From Desertibacillus haloalkaliphilus (lineage in GTDB: Bacteria; Bacillota; Bacilli; Bacillales; KJ1-10-99), in NCBI RefSeq assembly GCF_019039105.1, contig NZ_JAHPIV010000001.1, positions 178,616 through 242,615 on the forward strand: 64,000 nucleotides of DNA, read 5' to 3'. Every line of letters starts with the position of its first letter. The first letter of the stretch is position 1. This document shows positions 46,649-55,604 of this stretch, piece after piece. Under the pieces are notes generated by a model, which saw nothing but the letters and a program-made list of their open reading frames with translations, searched no databases and was not told the DNA's origin. The translations under genes were made by a program, and so were the position numbers.

Positions 46649-47332
46649 TTACAATTCGATTGATTCTCCTGCAGCTAGTGCTTTCCCTTGGCCATTTGAT
46701 AAACGAGCCGCAAATGCTTCAGGGTCTTGCTCAATGACAGGGAACGTATTGAAATGAATAGGCACCACCTGCTTAGCTTGCACCCACTCTGCTGCTAAAG
46801 TCGCATCTTCAGGTCCCATTGTAAAGTTATCTCCAATTGGTAAGAACGCAACATCAATCGAATGACGCTCACCAATCAGCTTCATATCTGAAAACAGTGC
46901 CGTATCCCCTGCGTGATAGATGGTTTTATCTTCTGCGGTAAATAAAATTCCACTTGGCATACCGGTATAGACAATTCTTTGGTTCTCTTCTTCCGTATAA
47001 GAAGAACCATGGAACGCTTGTGTTAGCTTCACCTTACCGAACTCAAACGTATGCGCCCCACCGATATGCATCGGATGTACATTGACACCTTGCCAGCCTA
47101 AGTATGTGGCTAATTCAAACGGGGCAACAACCAATGCATCATTTTTCTTCGCTAGTTCAACTGTATCGCCGACATGGTCGTTATGTCCATGCGTTAGTAA
47201 AATCACATCAACCTCGACATCTTCTGCTTTAAGATAGCACTGTCCGTTTCCTGTAATAAAAGGATCGATGATAATGTTTGTACCGTTCGTTTCGATTGCG
47301 ACAACCGAATGACCATGATATGTAACTTTCAT
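46649..47332 (-). CDS. ytkL: UPF0173 metal-dependent hydrolase YtkL
   Basis: Metallo-beta-lactamase-fold hydrolase of the UPF0173 family. Metal motif [11 protein letters not shown] (about 51-61), [10 protein letters not shown] near 140 and a final V-P-I-H-F-N-T-F. I start at ATG 47332 (M-K-V-T-Y-H-G-H-S), about 10 nt from AGAGGAG; 227 residues, the family size. Substrate not known. Ended by element D. Confidence 0.92.
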   Translation of the reverse strand: MKVTYHGHSVVAIETNGTNIIIDPFITGNGQCYLKAEDVEVDVILLTHGHNDHVGDTVELAKKNDALVVAPFELATYLGWQGVNVHPMHIGGAHTFEFGKVKLTQAFHGSSYTEEENQRIVYTGMPSGILFTAEDKTIYHAGDTALFSDMKLIGERHSIDVAFLPIGDNFTMGPEDATLAAEWVQAKQVVPIHFNTFPVIEQDPEAFAARLSNGQGKALAAGESIEL

Positions 47333-47512
47333 TACTACGTCACTCCTCTTTATCGTTATATCATTCACCTTACTCTCTTTGCTATGTGACCTACAAATTC
47401 CTGCATAGAGGAAAATTTTTTGGAACTAGAACCTTCAATCAGTAGCGATGAAAATGAATGAGTAAGGATGATTCTAATATGCTTGAACAATGAATAGCTA
47501 GATTAGCTTATT

Positions 47513-47639
47513 CGCTCGACCCTTACCGTGGAAACAATTGCGATTGCTTGTAAAAGCCCAAAACAGGCTTTCACCGCATTCTCCATTGTTTCCACTACGT
47601 CGACTACCGTCGTCGCAAACGGTTAACACCGTTTGGGGT
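47513..47639 (+). repeat. 127-bp structured repeat, copy 2
   Basis: The full-length copy of the repeat at 1-127, in opposite orientation. Outer stem GTGGAAACAAT with ATTGTTTCCAC is a perfect 11 bp, whereas copy 1 has different bases that also pair. The inner stem AAAGCC/GGCTTT and the 3' hairpin CAAACGGT/ACCGTTTG are kept. It sits between ytkL and ald with no coding potential. Confidence 0.78.
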
Positions 47640-47659
47640 CTCACTACTCTACAAAGTCT

Positions 47660-47806
47660 CTACTCTCTCTTTTTTAAGGTGATACGAACGGTGGTTGGGG
47701 GATACACGAAGGTAGTGCCCGCTTTTTGTTGAAATAATTCAAATGCAATCGTTTCGCCCCGATATCGTACACCCCTAATGGCGCACTCCGTACCCTTTTC
47801 CACCAC
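47660..47806 (-). CDS. Possible small protein (48 aa), uncertain
   Basis: A short frame on the minus strand from GTG 47806 to TAG 47660. A GAGGAGGAG lies 13 nt upstream, farther than ideal. The composition (A-F-E-L-F-Q-Q-K and P-P-T-T-V-R-I-T-L) looks protein-like, but nothing is recognised. Its 5' end is one copy of a 25-bp direct repeat, so this could equally be a remnant of a larger, duplicated and decayed gene. Confidence 0.25.
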   Translation of the reverse strand: MVEKGTECAIRGVRYRGETIAFELFQQKAGTTFVYPPTTVRITLKKRE

Positions 47807-47921
47807 CTTGAAGCAACTTCTCCTCCTCAGTGTACAACCCTCATATTCAATCAAAGGCGGCGCGAGTAAGCCTACTTCTTCGATGATTCACCCTGCTGGC
47901 GCACTCCGTACCCTTTTCCAC
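47779..47921. repeat. 25-bp direct repeat, 118 bp apart
   Basis: The same 25 bases (starting TGGCGCACTCCGTACCC) occur at 47779-47803 and 47897-47921 without mismatch. No inverted symmetry. The rest of the 47333-47954 gap holds the structured repeat, the ytkL promoter region and the ald terminator. Confidence 0.8.
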
Positions 47922-47923
47922 AA

Positions 47924-47948
47924 CAAAAAGGAGGCTCTCCTACCTCCT
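47924..47948 (-). terminator. Terminator downstream of ald
   Basis: AGGAGG/CCTCCT with an 8-nt loop, followed by TTTTTG on the minus strand; short stem but well placed just after the stop. Confidence 0.65.
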
Positions 47949-47954
47949 CATCGT

Positions 47955-49073
47955 TTACTTCGTCATTAAAGATGCTGCATCACTATAGGCGAGATCATGC
48001 GCTTGTGCGACGGCCTGATACGTAACATAGCCATCCAATGTATTGATCCCCTTATATAATGCCTGATTATCTTGACACGCTTTCTTATACCCTTTATTCG
48101 CAATTTGCAATGCATATGGAATCGTCACATTCGTTAAGCCGAGCGTTGACGTTCGCGGCACGGCTCCAGGCATATTAGCAACAGCATAATGCAAGACCCC
48201 ATGTTTTTCATAGGTCGGATTGTCATGCGTTGTAATCCGATCAGACGTTTCAAATATACCACCTTGGTCAATCGCAACGTCAACGACAACAGAGCCATAT
48301 GACATTTGTTTGACCATATCTTCTGTTACGAGACGTGGTGCCTTTGCCCCTGGTATAAGCACTGCACCAATCACTAAGTCGGATTCTTTCACCGCTTCAG
48401 CAATTGTCATCGGATTTGACATGATCGTATTAATATCTGTTCCAAAAATATCATCCAATTCACGCAAACGCTCCGGGTTTAAATCTAGGATCGTTACATC
48501 CGCTCCAAGCCCCATGGCGATTTTCGCAGCATTAGTGCCGACGACCCCACCGCCAATGACTGTGACTTTTCCACGTTTAACTCCAGGAATACCGGATAAC
48601 AGCACTCCCTTACCACCTTTTGACTTCTCTAAAAATTGTGCCCCGATTTGCGAGGCCATGCGCCCAGCTACTTCACTCATAGGTGTTAATAACGGTAATG
48701 ATCCATTCGGCATTTGCACCGTCTCATAAGCGATTCCGATCACCTTTTTTTCAATTAACGCTTTGGTTAGCTCCGGCTCTGCTGCCAAATGCAAATACGT
48801 AAAAAGGATTAACCCTTCGTGAAAGTAATCATACTCCTCTGGAAGTGGTTCCTTCACTTTCATAACCATATCCTTCGTCCAGGCTTCTTTGGCTGTCTCT
48901 ACAATTTTAGCTCCAGCATCAATATAGTCCGCATCGGTAAATCCAGAGCCTAAACCAGCTCCAGACTCAATATAAACTTCATGTCCTTGAGCGGTTAACG
49001 TTATAACCCCTGCAGGTGTCATTGCCACACGGTTTTCATTGTTTTTAATTTCAGTTGGTACGCCAATTCTCAT
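47955..49073 (-). CDS. ald: Alanine dehydrogenase
   Basis: NAD-dependent oxidative deamination of L-alanine to pyruvate and ammonia, important for alanine use and sporulation. 372 residues. [17 protein letters not shown] at the N-terminus, catalytic K-V-K-E-P near residue 72, the Rossmann [11 protein letters not shown] near 172 and D-V-A-I-D-Q-G-G near 270. ATG 49073 has AAGGAGGGG upstream. Monocistronic, with a terminator at 47924-47948. Confidence 0.97.
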   Translation of the reverse strand: MRIGVPTEIKNNENRVAMTPAGVITLTAQGHEVYIESGAGLGSGFTDADYIDAGAKIVETAKEAWTKDMVMKVKEPLPEEYDYFHEGLILFTYLHLAAEPELTKALIEKKVIGIAYETVQMPNGSLPLLTPMSEVAGRMASQIGAQFLEKSKGGKGVLLSGIPGVKRGKVTVIGGGVVGTNAAKIAMGLGADVTILDLNPERLRELDDIFGTDINTIMSNPMTIAEAVKESDLVIGAVLIPGAKAPRLVTEDMVKQMSYGSVVVDVAIDQGGIFETSDRITTHDNPTYEKHGVLHYAVANMPGAVPRTSTLGLTNVTIPYALQIANKGYKKACQDNQALYKGINTLDGYVTYQAVAQAHDLAYSDAASLMTK

Positions 49074-49127
49074 CCAAACCCCTCCTTTTTTATAGTTTAG
49101 CTCTTTTTTATCATCGGAAAGAGTTGA

Positions 49128-49493
49128 TTAAGGTTCCCATACCCATGTATATAAGTCGCCCTCACCATTTCGCCAACGCACATCAAGACGCTCTAAATTT
49201 TGAAAACGCTTTGCCTTTAACACTGTTACCATATCCTCAATTTCAGCATCCTCCGAAATTTTAAGAAGCTCAGCCATGTTTTCAACCTCTTGCTTTGCTC
49301 GCTGGTCTTTTATGACTCGCTCACCGACCTCATATTCATATTTTTCAGGGCTATCATATTCCCATTCATGAATCGTTCCATCTTCAACAACTGTGATTCG
49401 GAGTGAAAAATGCTCCATTAATTCAGTAGCTAGCACAGTTGGGGCCAAAAGAAAACTCACCATACCAATGACGATAATCCAAGTTTTTTTCAT
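49128..49493 (-). CDS. Secreted protein of unknown function
   Basis: A 121-residue protein with a clear signal peptide (M-K-K-T-W then a hydrophobic core to about residue 20, with cleavage likely after A-T/T-V-L-A-T near 20-23). The mature part is acidic and rich in Glu and Trp at the C-terminus (W-R-N-G-E-G-D-L-Y-T-W-V-W-E-P). I start at ATG 49493, 6 nt from AGAGGTG. No cysteine lipobox. It lies 54 bp upstream of ald and may be its cotranscribed neighbour. I do not recognise the family. Confidence 0.7.
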   Translation of the reverse strand: MKKTWIIVIGMVSFLLAPTVLATELMEHFSLRITVVEDGTIHEWEYDSPEKYEYEVGERVIKDQRAKQEVENMAELLKISEDAEIEDMVTVLKAKRFQNLERLDVRWRNGEGDLYTWVWEP

Positions 49494-49591
49494 TTCATTC
49501 ACCTCTAGTTTTATGATGCGATGAAATGATTTTCTTTATACGTTTTACTTGGAAGGATTACCAAAAATAACTAACAGTCAATCTTTATGTA

Positions 49592-50353
49592 CTAACTTCG
49601 ATGACGATGAAGAACGTCTACTCCACCAGTCACTTCCATGACTGTCCCTGTCAGCATGTCGGCGTCTTCAGCACATAAAAAAGCAACAGACCGGGCGATA
49701 TCCTCACCAGTCCCTGGCCGACCAATCGGTGTTTCATTGTCATCAACTCGTCTCGCTTCAGCGATTGAAGCCTCTTTCATATCCCCGATAATATTGCCCG
49801 GTGATACCATGTTAACCGTAATCCCGTGTTCAGCCTCCTCAATTGATACCGTCTTCATTAATGAAACAAGCCCAACCTTCGCTGCCCCATAAGCCGAGCG
49901 ATAGATCCAGGCTGGAGCATGATCAGCCCCTTGAAACCCATATGTAATAATTCGGCCATATTGCTGCTTACGCATAATCGGAATCACTTGCTTTAATAAA
50001 TGAAAAACGGCACTTAAGTTCCCTTCAATCATTTCGTACCATTCTTCTTCTGTATAATCGATCAATTTCTTTCGTTCAAAAATATAGGGACCAGCGTTGT
50101 TAACTAAAACATCAATCCTTCCAAATCGCTCGTACGCTTGCTCAACGAGTGCTTTAAGATCCTCTTTTTTAGTCACATCCCCTTGTACAAATTGTATCCG
50201 TCCCAGTTCATGCTCCCATTCCTTCTTTAATCTTTCTACAGCGTCAATATCACTTCGGTAATTAATGGTTATCGAGTACCCTTCTGTCAAAAGTTTTTCA
50301 GTTACTTTTTTCCCTAACCCTTTTGATCCAGCTGTAATTAAGGCGTGACGCAT
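49592..50353 (-). CDS. ytkK: Short-chain dehydrogenase/reductase (YtkK-like)
   Basis: A 253-residue classical-type SDR. Cofactor motif T-A-G-S-K-G-L-G near the N-terminus, N-N-A-G (about 88-91) and the catalytic Y-x-x-x-K in R-S-A-Y-G-A-A-K. The usual catalytic serine about 13 residues before the tyrosine is not seen: the strand reads R-I-I-T-Y-G-F-Q-G-A-D. That makes its activity uncertain. I start at ATG 50353 (M-R-H-A-L-I-T-A-G), with AAGGGGG upstream; 35 further in-frame residues upstream have no site. The symbol follows position and length and is tentative. Confidence 0.78.
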   Translation of the reverse strand: MRHALITAGSKGLGKKVTEKLLTEGYSITINYRSDIDAVERLKKEWEHELGRIQFVQGDVTKKEDLKALVEQAYERFGRIDVLVNNAGPYIFERKKLIDYTEEEWYEMIEGNLSAVFHLLKQVIPIMRKQQYGRIITYGFQGADHAPAWIYRSAYGAAKVGLVSLMKTVSIEEAEHGITVNMVSPGNIIGDMKEASIAEARRVDDNETPIGRPGTGEDIARSVAFLCAEDADMLTGTVMEVTGGVDVLHRHRS

Positions 50354-50527
50354 AAAAAAATCCCCCTTCCGCAAGATAGCTGAAGATTTTTCACTTATTA
50401 TGATGATACTATGTTTATGGAAATTAGTACAAAAACTTGACCTACTCTTAATTGCCACTCCGATACATTTTTATGCTCAAACGGTCGGTTTCATGCTGTT
50501 CTCAAATTAAGCACCATCCATTAAAAA

Positions 50528-50562
50528 ACTAAAAAGCTGCCATAGATACACCTATAGCAGCT
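50528..50562 (-). terminator. Terminator downstream of the 46-aa gene
   Basis: AGCTGC/GCAGCT with further AG/CT pairing, followed by TTTTTAGTTTTTT on the minus strand. Confidence 0.8.
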
Positions 50563-50595
50563 AAACATACATCTTCTCGACTCATATTGAACAAG

Positions 50596-50736
50596 TCAAT
50601 CCGTCTGATCATTTAACCCATCGATTGGCGTAATTTGATCACTTGTTCCTTCATGATACATATCAATTAGTTGCTGGCGAACAAGAGCTTCTCCATCTTC
50701 ATCATAAATGATGCCTTGAAATTTAGGATCTTTCAA
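50596..50736 (-). CDS. Small hydrophilic protein (46 aa), unknown
   Basis: The start is TTG at 50736, preceded by GAGGGGGTG, giving an acidic 46-residue protein (D-P-K-F-Q-G-I-I-Y-D-E-D-G-E-A...). Longer in-frame readings begin without a ribosome-binding site. A good terminator follows. Gene-like by these signals, but the function is unknown. It is divergent from uspA. Confidence 0.6.
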   Translation of the reverse strand: MKDPKFQGIIYDEDGEALVRQQLIDMYHEGTSDQITPIDGLNDQTD

Positions 50737-50830
50737 GTGTAGCACCCCCTCAACACGATACGACATATCAATTATATTATTAACATTTTTTGAAAGTTTA
50801 TGACAAAGCATTATTATGAAACGGCTTTCA

Positions 50831-50839
50831 TGGTATAAT
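50831..50839 (+). promoter_or_regulatory. Extended -10 promoter of the universal stress protein gene
   Basis: TGG-TATAAT, 40 nt upstream of the start codon; the -35 is weak, as is usual with an extended -10. Confidence 0.65.
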
Positions 50840-50878
50840 GTGGGTGTAACGAACTATTGATTACTGGGGGAATGAACA

Positions 50879-51319
50879 ATGGGGAAAACGTATGAAACAA
50901 TACTTATAGCAGTTGATGGTTCACAAGAAGCAAAAAATGCGTTACAGAAAGCGTTCGATGTTGCTAAAACCGATGAAGCAAAACTCATTATTGCTCACGT
51001 TATCGATACACGGACATTTGCAACCGTTGAACAGTATGACCGAACCGTTGTCGCTCGAGCAGAAAAATACGGAAAAGAGCTACTAGAACAATACAAAGCA
51101 GAAGCTGAAGAAGCCGGACTTTCAAATGTAGAAACCGTTCTTGACTTCGGTTCACCCAAAGTGAAAATCTCAAAAGAAATCGCAACAAATCTCGAAGTTG
51201 ACCTCATTATTACAGGGGCAACAGGATTAAATGCCGTTGAACGATTATTAATTGGTAGCGTTTCTGAATATATCACTCGTCACGCACATTGCGATGTTCT
51301 TATTGTACGCGGAAAATAA
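50879..51319 (+). CDS. Universal stress protein, UspA family
   Basis: A 146-residue single-domain Usp. I-L-I-A-V-D-G-S near the N-terminus, A-H-V-I-D, and the ATP-binding signature G-A-T-G-x9-G-S-V-S (about 114-130) followed by D-V-L-I-V-R. It probably binds ATP and modulates stress survival; partner unknown. The ATG at 50879 follows a GGGGGAATGAAC site. Plus strand; its terminator overlaps the end of the convergent argH. Confidence 0.92.
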   Translation: MGKTYETILIAVDGSQEAKNALQKAFDVAKTDEAKLIIAHVIDTRTFATVEQYDRTVVARAEKYGKELLEQYKAEAEEAGLSNVETVLDFGSPKVKISKEIATNLEVDLIITGATGLNAVERLLIGSVSEYITRHAHCDVLIVRGK

Positions 51320-51333
51320 CGATAACATTAAAT

Positions 51334-51371
51334 AGAAAAAAGGCTTTAACTTTTACGTTAAAGCCTTTTTT
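51334..51371. terminator. Bidirectional terminator shared by uspA and argH
   Basis: AAAAAAGGCTTTAAC/GTTAAAGCCTTTTTT, a perfect 15-bp stem with a 6-nt loop. The right arm contains the argH stop codon (51358-51360) and its last codons. Confidence 0.92.
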
Positions 51372-52743
51372 CTGCGATGACTCCCTCAGCTTTTTCAAGG
51401 GCTTTTTTCACCTGTTCAAACCCTGTTCCACCTGCACTATTCCGGCGAGCAACAACTGTTTTTGGCTGCAACACTTCATAAATATCCTCTGCAAATAATT
51501 CACTTGCTTGTTTATAATCACTAAACGGAAGGTCTAGGAGGAAGATTCCTTTTTGGATACATAATAATACGAGCTTACCAACAACTTCATGAGCCTCTCG
51601 GAAAGGCAAGCCTTTATTTGCCAAATAATCCGCTAACTCGGTCGCATTCGAGAAATCAGCGTTCGTTGCTGCTTCCATCGTCTCTTTCTTCACCGTCATC
51701 GTTTCGATTATTCCAGTGAAGATTTTTAACGAGCCTTTGACAGTAGTTACAGCATCAAACATCCCTTCTTTATCTTCCTGCATATCTTTATTATAAGCAA
51801 GCGGGAGACCTTTTAAAATCGTTAACAACGAAAAGAGACTACCATAGACACGGCCTGTTTTCCCGCGAATTAATTCTGCCATATCTGGATTTTTCTTTTG
51901 TGGCATGATACTTGATCCTGTAGCAAACGTATCATCAATTTCAATAAAGTTAAATTCTTGCGATGACCACATAATTAACTCTTCACACAAACGTGATAAG
52001 TGCATCATTAGCATCGATGAGCTGCTTAAAAACTCTATGATAAAATCACGATCACTTACCGCATCTAAGCTGTTTTCATAAATGCCATCAAACCCTAACA
52101 ACTCTGCACTATAATGACGATCGATCGGGAACGTCGTCCCTGCTAGTGCCCCTGCCCCTAACGGTGAAACATTGACACGCTTAAGACTGTCTTGGTAACG
52201 GTCATAATCTCGATCAAGCATCCAGAAATAAGCCATTAAATGATGGGCAAACGACACCGGTTGCGCGCGCTGTAAATGCGTGTAGCCAGGGATTAACGTT
52301 TCTACATTTCCTTTTGCCTGCGTCAGCAACGCCTGTTGTAACGCTTTTACTTCTACTAGAATTTCTTCAATTTGGTTACGTAAATAAAGATGCATATCGG
52401 TTGCAACTTGATCATTACGGCTACGCCCCGTATGTAATTTCCCACCGACTGGTCCAATTTCATCAATTAATAACTTCTCAAGATTGAGATGGATATCTTC
52501 ATTTTGCACAGAAAATTCTAGTTCTTGTTTCTTTGCTTTTTCAAGGAGTGTCTCAAGACCACCGGTAATGGTTGTTACTTCTTCACTTGTTAGGATGCCT
52601 GTTTTCCCTAGCATTTTAACATGCGCTAAACTACCTTGAATATCTTCTTCAACTAGCTGCTGATCGAAGCCGATTGATGCCCCAAAGGCATCAACCCACT
52701 CCTCAGCTGTTTTGGTAAATCGACCGCCCCACAGTTTCGTCAC
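51358..52743 (-). CDS. argH: Argininosuccinate lyase
   Basis: Splits argininosuccinate to arginine and fumarate. 461 residues with [21 protein letters not shown] near 106, T-H-L-Q-R-A-Q-P and the signature [12 protein letters not shown] near 277. The start is GTG at 52743, overlapping the argG stop as TAGTG, so translation is coupled. The stop codon is buried in the shared terminator hairpin. Confidence 0.97.
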   Translation of the reverse strand: MTKLWGGRFTKTAEEWVDAFGASIGFDQQLVEEDIQGSLAHVKMLGKTGILTSEEVTTITGGLETLLEKAKKQELEFSVQNEDIHLNLEKLLIDEIGPVGGKLHTGRSRNDQVATDMHLYLRNQIEEILVEVKALQQALLTQAKGNVETLIPGYTHLQRAQPVSFAHHLMAYFWMLDRDYDRYQDSLKRVNVSPLGAGALAGTTFPIDRHYSAELLGFDGIYENSLDAVSDRDFIIEFLSSSSMLMMHLSRLCEELIMWSSQEFNFIEIDDTFATGSSIMPQKKNPDMAELIRGKTGRVYGSLFSLLTILKGLPLAYNKDMQEDKEGMFDAVTTVKGSLKIFTGIIETMTVKKETMEAATNADFSNATELADYLANKGLPFREAHEVVGKLVLLCIQKGIFLLDLPFSDYKQASELFAEDIYEVLQPKTVVARRNSAGGTGFEQVKKALEKAEGVIAEKRL

Positions 52744-53954
52744 TACTGTTTGACCTCCTTCTTCGTATTAACCATGCTATGCACTTGTGTTGGAAGTCCC
52801 CAAAGTTGTGTAAATCCAACAGCTGCACCGTGATTGAATTCATCATCGGTCGTGTATGTCGCAAGCTTCTCGTTATATAATGAATACTCTGATTTACGCC
52901 CTTCGATAATCGCATTTCCTTTAAACAGTTTCACACGTACTTTACCAGTAACCGTTTTTTGTGTTTCTTTTAAGAATGCTTTTAGTGCATCATTTAATGG
53001 TGAGAACCACAATCCATTATAAATGACTTCTTCAAGTTTTTGTTGAATCATTGGTTTAAAGTGAGCCGTTTCGCGCACAAGACAAATGTCCTCTAATTCT
53101 TTGTGTGCTTTAATCAGTGTAATCGCTGCTGGGCACTCATACACTTCACGAGACTTAATCCCAACGAGTCGGTTTTCAACATGGTCAATTCGTCCAACAC
53201 CATGCTCACCAGCAATCTTATTTAAATCTGTAATAAGCTGATCAAATGATGGATATTGTTTTCCATCTAATGCTACTGGCTTCCCTTCCACAAAATCAAT
53301 TTCTAAAATTTTCGGTGTATCAGGAGTTTTTTCAATTGGATTTGTTAAATCATAAGCATCTTCTGGTGGTGTTGCCCATGGATCTTCTAAGATTCCACAT
53401 TCATTTGCTCTTCCCCATAAGTTTTGGTCAATTGAATATGGGCTATCTTTACCAATTGGTACTGGTACATTATGCAGTTTTGCATATTCAATTTCTTCTT
53501 CACGAGACCAGCTCCACTCACGAACCGGAGCAAAGATTTCTAAATTCGGATTAAGGGCTGCAAATGATACTTCAAAACGAACTTGGTCATTCCCTTTCCC
53601 AGTACATCCGTGTGCCACTGCATCAGCACCTTCTTGCTCAGCCACTTCAACTAGCTTCTTTGCAATGAGCGGTCGCGATAATGCCGACACGAGCGGGTAT
53701 TTATTTTCATACATTGTATTGGCATACAACGACGGTAATACAAATTCATCAGCAAATTCTTGCTTCGCATCAATAACAACAGATTTAATCGCACCTACTG
53801 ATAATGCTTTTTCTTTAATAAAATCTAAATCTTTTCCTTCACCTACGTCTAAACATACAGCAATAACATCATATCCTTGTTGCTGTAACCATTTAATTGC
53901 CACTGATGTATCAAGACCTCCTGAATACGCTAAAACAACTTTTTTCTGACTCAT
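52743..53954 (-). CDS. argG: Argininosuccinate synthase
   Basis: ATP-dependent joining of citrulline and aspartate. N-terminal PP-loop [24 protein letters not shown], and [13 protein letters not shown] start at ATG 53954 (M-S-Q-K-K-V-V-L), 10 nt from GGAGGG; 403 residues. First gene of argG-argH. An ARG-box-like site lies 28 bp upstream, so repression by ArgR/AhrC is expected. Confidence 0.97.
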   Translation of the reverse strand: MSQKKVVLAYSGGLDTSVAIKWLQQQGYDVIAVCLDVGEGKDLDFIKEKALSVGAIKSVVIDAKQEFADEFVLPSLYANTMYENKYPLVSALSRPLIAKKLVEVAEQEGADAVAHGCTGKGNDQVRFEVSFAALNPNLEIFAPVREWSWSREEEIEYAKLHNVPVPIGKDSPYSIDQNLWGRANECGILEDPWATPPEDAYDLTNPIEKTPDTPKILEIDFVEGKPVALDGKQYPSFDQLITDLNKIAGEHGVGRIDHVENRLVGIKSREVYECPAAITLIKAHKELEDICLVRETAHFKPMIQQKLEEVIYNGLWFSPLNDALKAFLKETQKTVTGKVRVKLFKGNAIIEGRKSEYSLYNEKLATYTTDDEFNHGAAVGFTQLWGLPTQVHSMVNTKKEVKQ

Positions 53955-53981
53955 AATGAACCATCCCTCCAAAATATCCTA

Positions 53982-54000
53982 TGTGAATATAAATACTTGA
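53982..54000 (-). promoter_or_regulatory. Candidate ARG box upstream of argG
   Basis: TGTGAATATAAATACTTGA on the plus strand approaches the ArgR/AhrC half-site pattern (TGAAT, AT-rich centre, ATNCA). A TATAAT-like hexamer overlaps just upstream. The AT-rich 54060-54170 region carries further ATTCAT-like matches. The 374-bp gap 53973-54346 also holds a small AAGAGGT/ACCTCTT hairpin near 54034-54056. Confidence 0.5.
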
Positions 54001-54346
54001 ATTATAATTTTTATACATTGTTAATCGAGATAAAAGAGGTATTTACTAAACCTCTTATTTTGTGATGAACCATGTAATTGAATAAGTATTAATTTATTAT
54101 TCACTACTTTAACAACTATCTTGCTGTTTGGCAATACTTATTCATAAAAAAGTATAAAAATAAATATCCGTTTTTTTCTAAAAGTCCAATGCCCCCCCTT
54201 TTTCTGCCTATGTATAAACACCTTTTTACTATTCATACGAAAATAGGTGATCGTTTGTTACAATTCTATCGGTTGTAAAATTCGATGTTGTCATTCATTT
54301 TCTGATTATTCTCATGTACAATAACAATAAGGAGTGAGGGATTAGC

Positions 54347-54664
54347 ATGGATTATGAATTTATCTTAGATGAGCGATTAGGAATCTCAATACCACACTTA
54401 TATAAGCAGTGGAGTCAATATTCACTTGAAACACAAGCCGATATCTTGCTTCGGTGGGAGTCGATTCGTGGCTCGATCCCCGATAAAGTAGAAGAACTAG
54501 AGGCAGAAATTAATCGTAAACAAGCGCAGTTAAATGTGGAAGAAAACTTTCAAGTGTCTTGCCAATTAAACCTTGAAATTGCTGAACTTGCATCGATTAT
54601 TAATGATTTATGGATTTGGTACCGCATCGATCAGGATGTAAGTGCTACACCCGTTCACCAATAA
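54347..54664 (+). CDS. Conserved-looking small protein, unknown
   Basis: A 105-residue soluble protein, helical by composition, with a predicted coiled stretch K-V-E-E-L-E-A-E-I-N-R-K-Q-A-Q-L near 47-62. It is tryptophan-rich (W-S-Q-Y, R-W-E-S, D-L-W-I-W-Y). ATG 54347 is preceded by AAGGAGTGAGGG. Divergent from argG, convergent with the EcsC-family gene, and closed by a clear terminator. I do not recognise the family. Confidence 0.72.
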   Translation: MDYEFILDERLGISIPHLYKQWSQYSLETQADILLRWESIRGSIPDKVEELEAEINRKQAQLNVEENFQVSCQLNLEIAELASIINDLWIWYRIDQDVSATPVHQ

Positions 54665-54705
54665 CAGTATGCAATATGTATCCACTGTTGGTGGCCATCC
54701 GACCA

Positions 54706-54745
54706 TCAAAAAGACCACAATGTTACTATTTGTGGTCTTTTCTTG
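54706..54745. terminator. Bidirectional terminator
   Basis: AAAAGACCACA/TGTGGTCTTTT, 11-bp stem with T-rich ends in both directions, between the convergent 54347 gene and the EcsC-family gene. Confidence 0.9.
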
Positions 54746-54747
54746 TT

Positions 54748-55596
54748 TTATTCATATTTTTCTAGCAGAAACCTCTTTTGATAAAATCGATGAGCAAACT
54801 CTGTTACTTGTCGTGTAAATTGATAATTCATCGACGCTCCGAAAGCCATGCCAATGAGCGGTACTCCTTGAATGAGTTTCTTTCTAAGTAGCACGATAAG
54901 CATCGCCTTCAACACTTGATTTGCTGGTTGCTGTAGCCACGTAAGCTCAGTTACTGTTTCATCACCTTCATAAAACCAAGTATCTCTGTTTGTCTGTTCA
55001 CTTACTTCAGCTTCTAATTGATCCCATGCCTGCTTCTGTAGCTCTCTTGGCAAGGACGCTGCATGAAAGACTTTCAATGCAACCATCATCTCATATGGTC
55101 GTTTCAAATCATAGCCATAGGTCATCGCAATCAGTTGTACCGATCGTAAATTAATGAAAAATAGTGCGGGAAGGTCTGTACCTAGTAACAAAACGCCTCC
55201 CATCCCAGACAATCCTCCCTGGCCAAAGGATAGTAGCCGTTGCTTGGCAACTTGTTGTTGCGCAATAAAATTTAATTGCGCCATGTTCAATTGCTTTAAA
55301 TCAGAAACATCCTCAATCTCCTCGTTAAAAACGCGCGCTTGGTCAATCAAACGGCTTTTTGCGTCCTGATGATACCTAGAATGCTGGATCATTGCATGTA
55401 GATGAAATAACAAACGATCAACCGTCTCAAGAACTTTCGTTTGACGCTTTTTCCCAAGCTTTTCAAAACTAGAGTTGAGTAGTTTTTTGTACGTACGTTC
55501 AAAATCGGTTGCCTCTATATTTATAAATTGTTCTTCCCATTGTAAAACCTCATTCCAAACCTTCACTTCACGATCTGTCCAACTCAACGGATCCAA
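54748..55596 (-). CDS. EcsC family protein
   Basis: A 282-residue EcsC-family protein. Features: L-L-S-F-G-Q-G-G-L-S-G-M-G-G-V-L-L-L-G-T-D-L-P-x-L hydrophobic loop (about 122-150) followed by I-N-L-R-S-V-Q-L-I-A-M-T-Y-G-Y, a conserved family segment. The C-terminal part contains I-P/Q-G-V-P-L-I-G-M-A-F-G-A. EcsC is linked to the EcsAB transporter in B. subtilis, but its role is undefined. The start may be TTG 55596 (2 nt from AAAGGAGGG) or TTG 55587 (11 nt). It directly follows the broken Lon-like gene. Confidence 0.8.
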   Translation of the reverse strand: MDPLSWTDREVKVWNEVLQWEEQFINIEATDFERTYKKLLNSSFEKLGKKRQTKVLETVDRLLFHLHAMIQHSRYHQDAKSRLIDQARVFNEEIEDVSDLKQLNMAQLNFIAQQQVAKQRLLSFGQGGLSGMGGVLLLGTDLPALFFINLRSVQLIAMTYGYDLKRPYEMMVALKVFHAASLPRELQKQAWDQLEAEVSEQTNRDTWFYEGDETVTELTWLQQPANQVLKAMLIVLLRKKLIQGVPLIGMAFGASMNYQFTRQVTEFAHRFYQKRFLLEKYE

Positions 55597-55604
55597 TCCC
55601 TCCT

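Noticed and set aside
47778-47969. Plus-strand open frame between ytkL and ald
   Set aside because: Runs through the ald terminator and the direct repeat, without a ribosome-binding site or recognisable sequence.
53982-54170. A full set of multiple ARG boxes upstream of argG
   Set aside because: The region is so AT-rich that partial matches are expected by chance; only the site at 53982-54000 is kept as a candidate.
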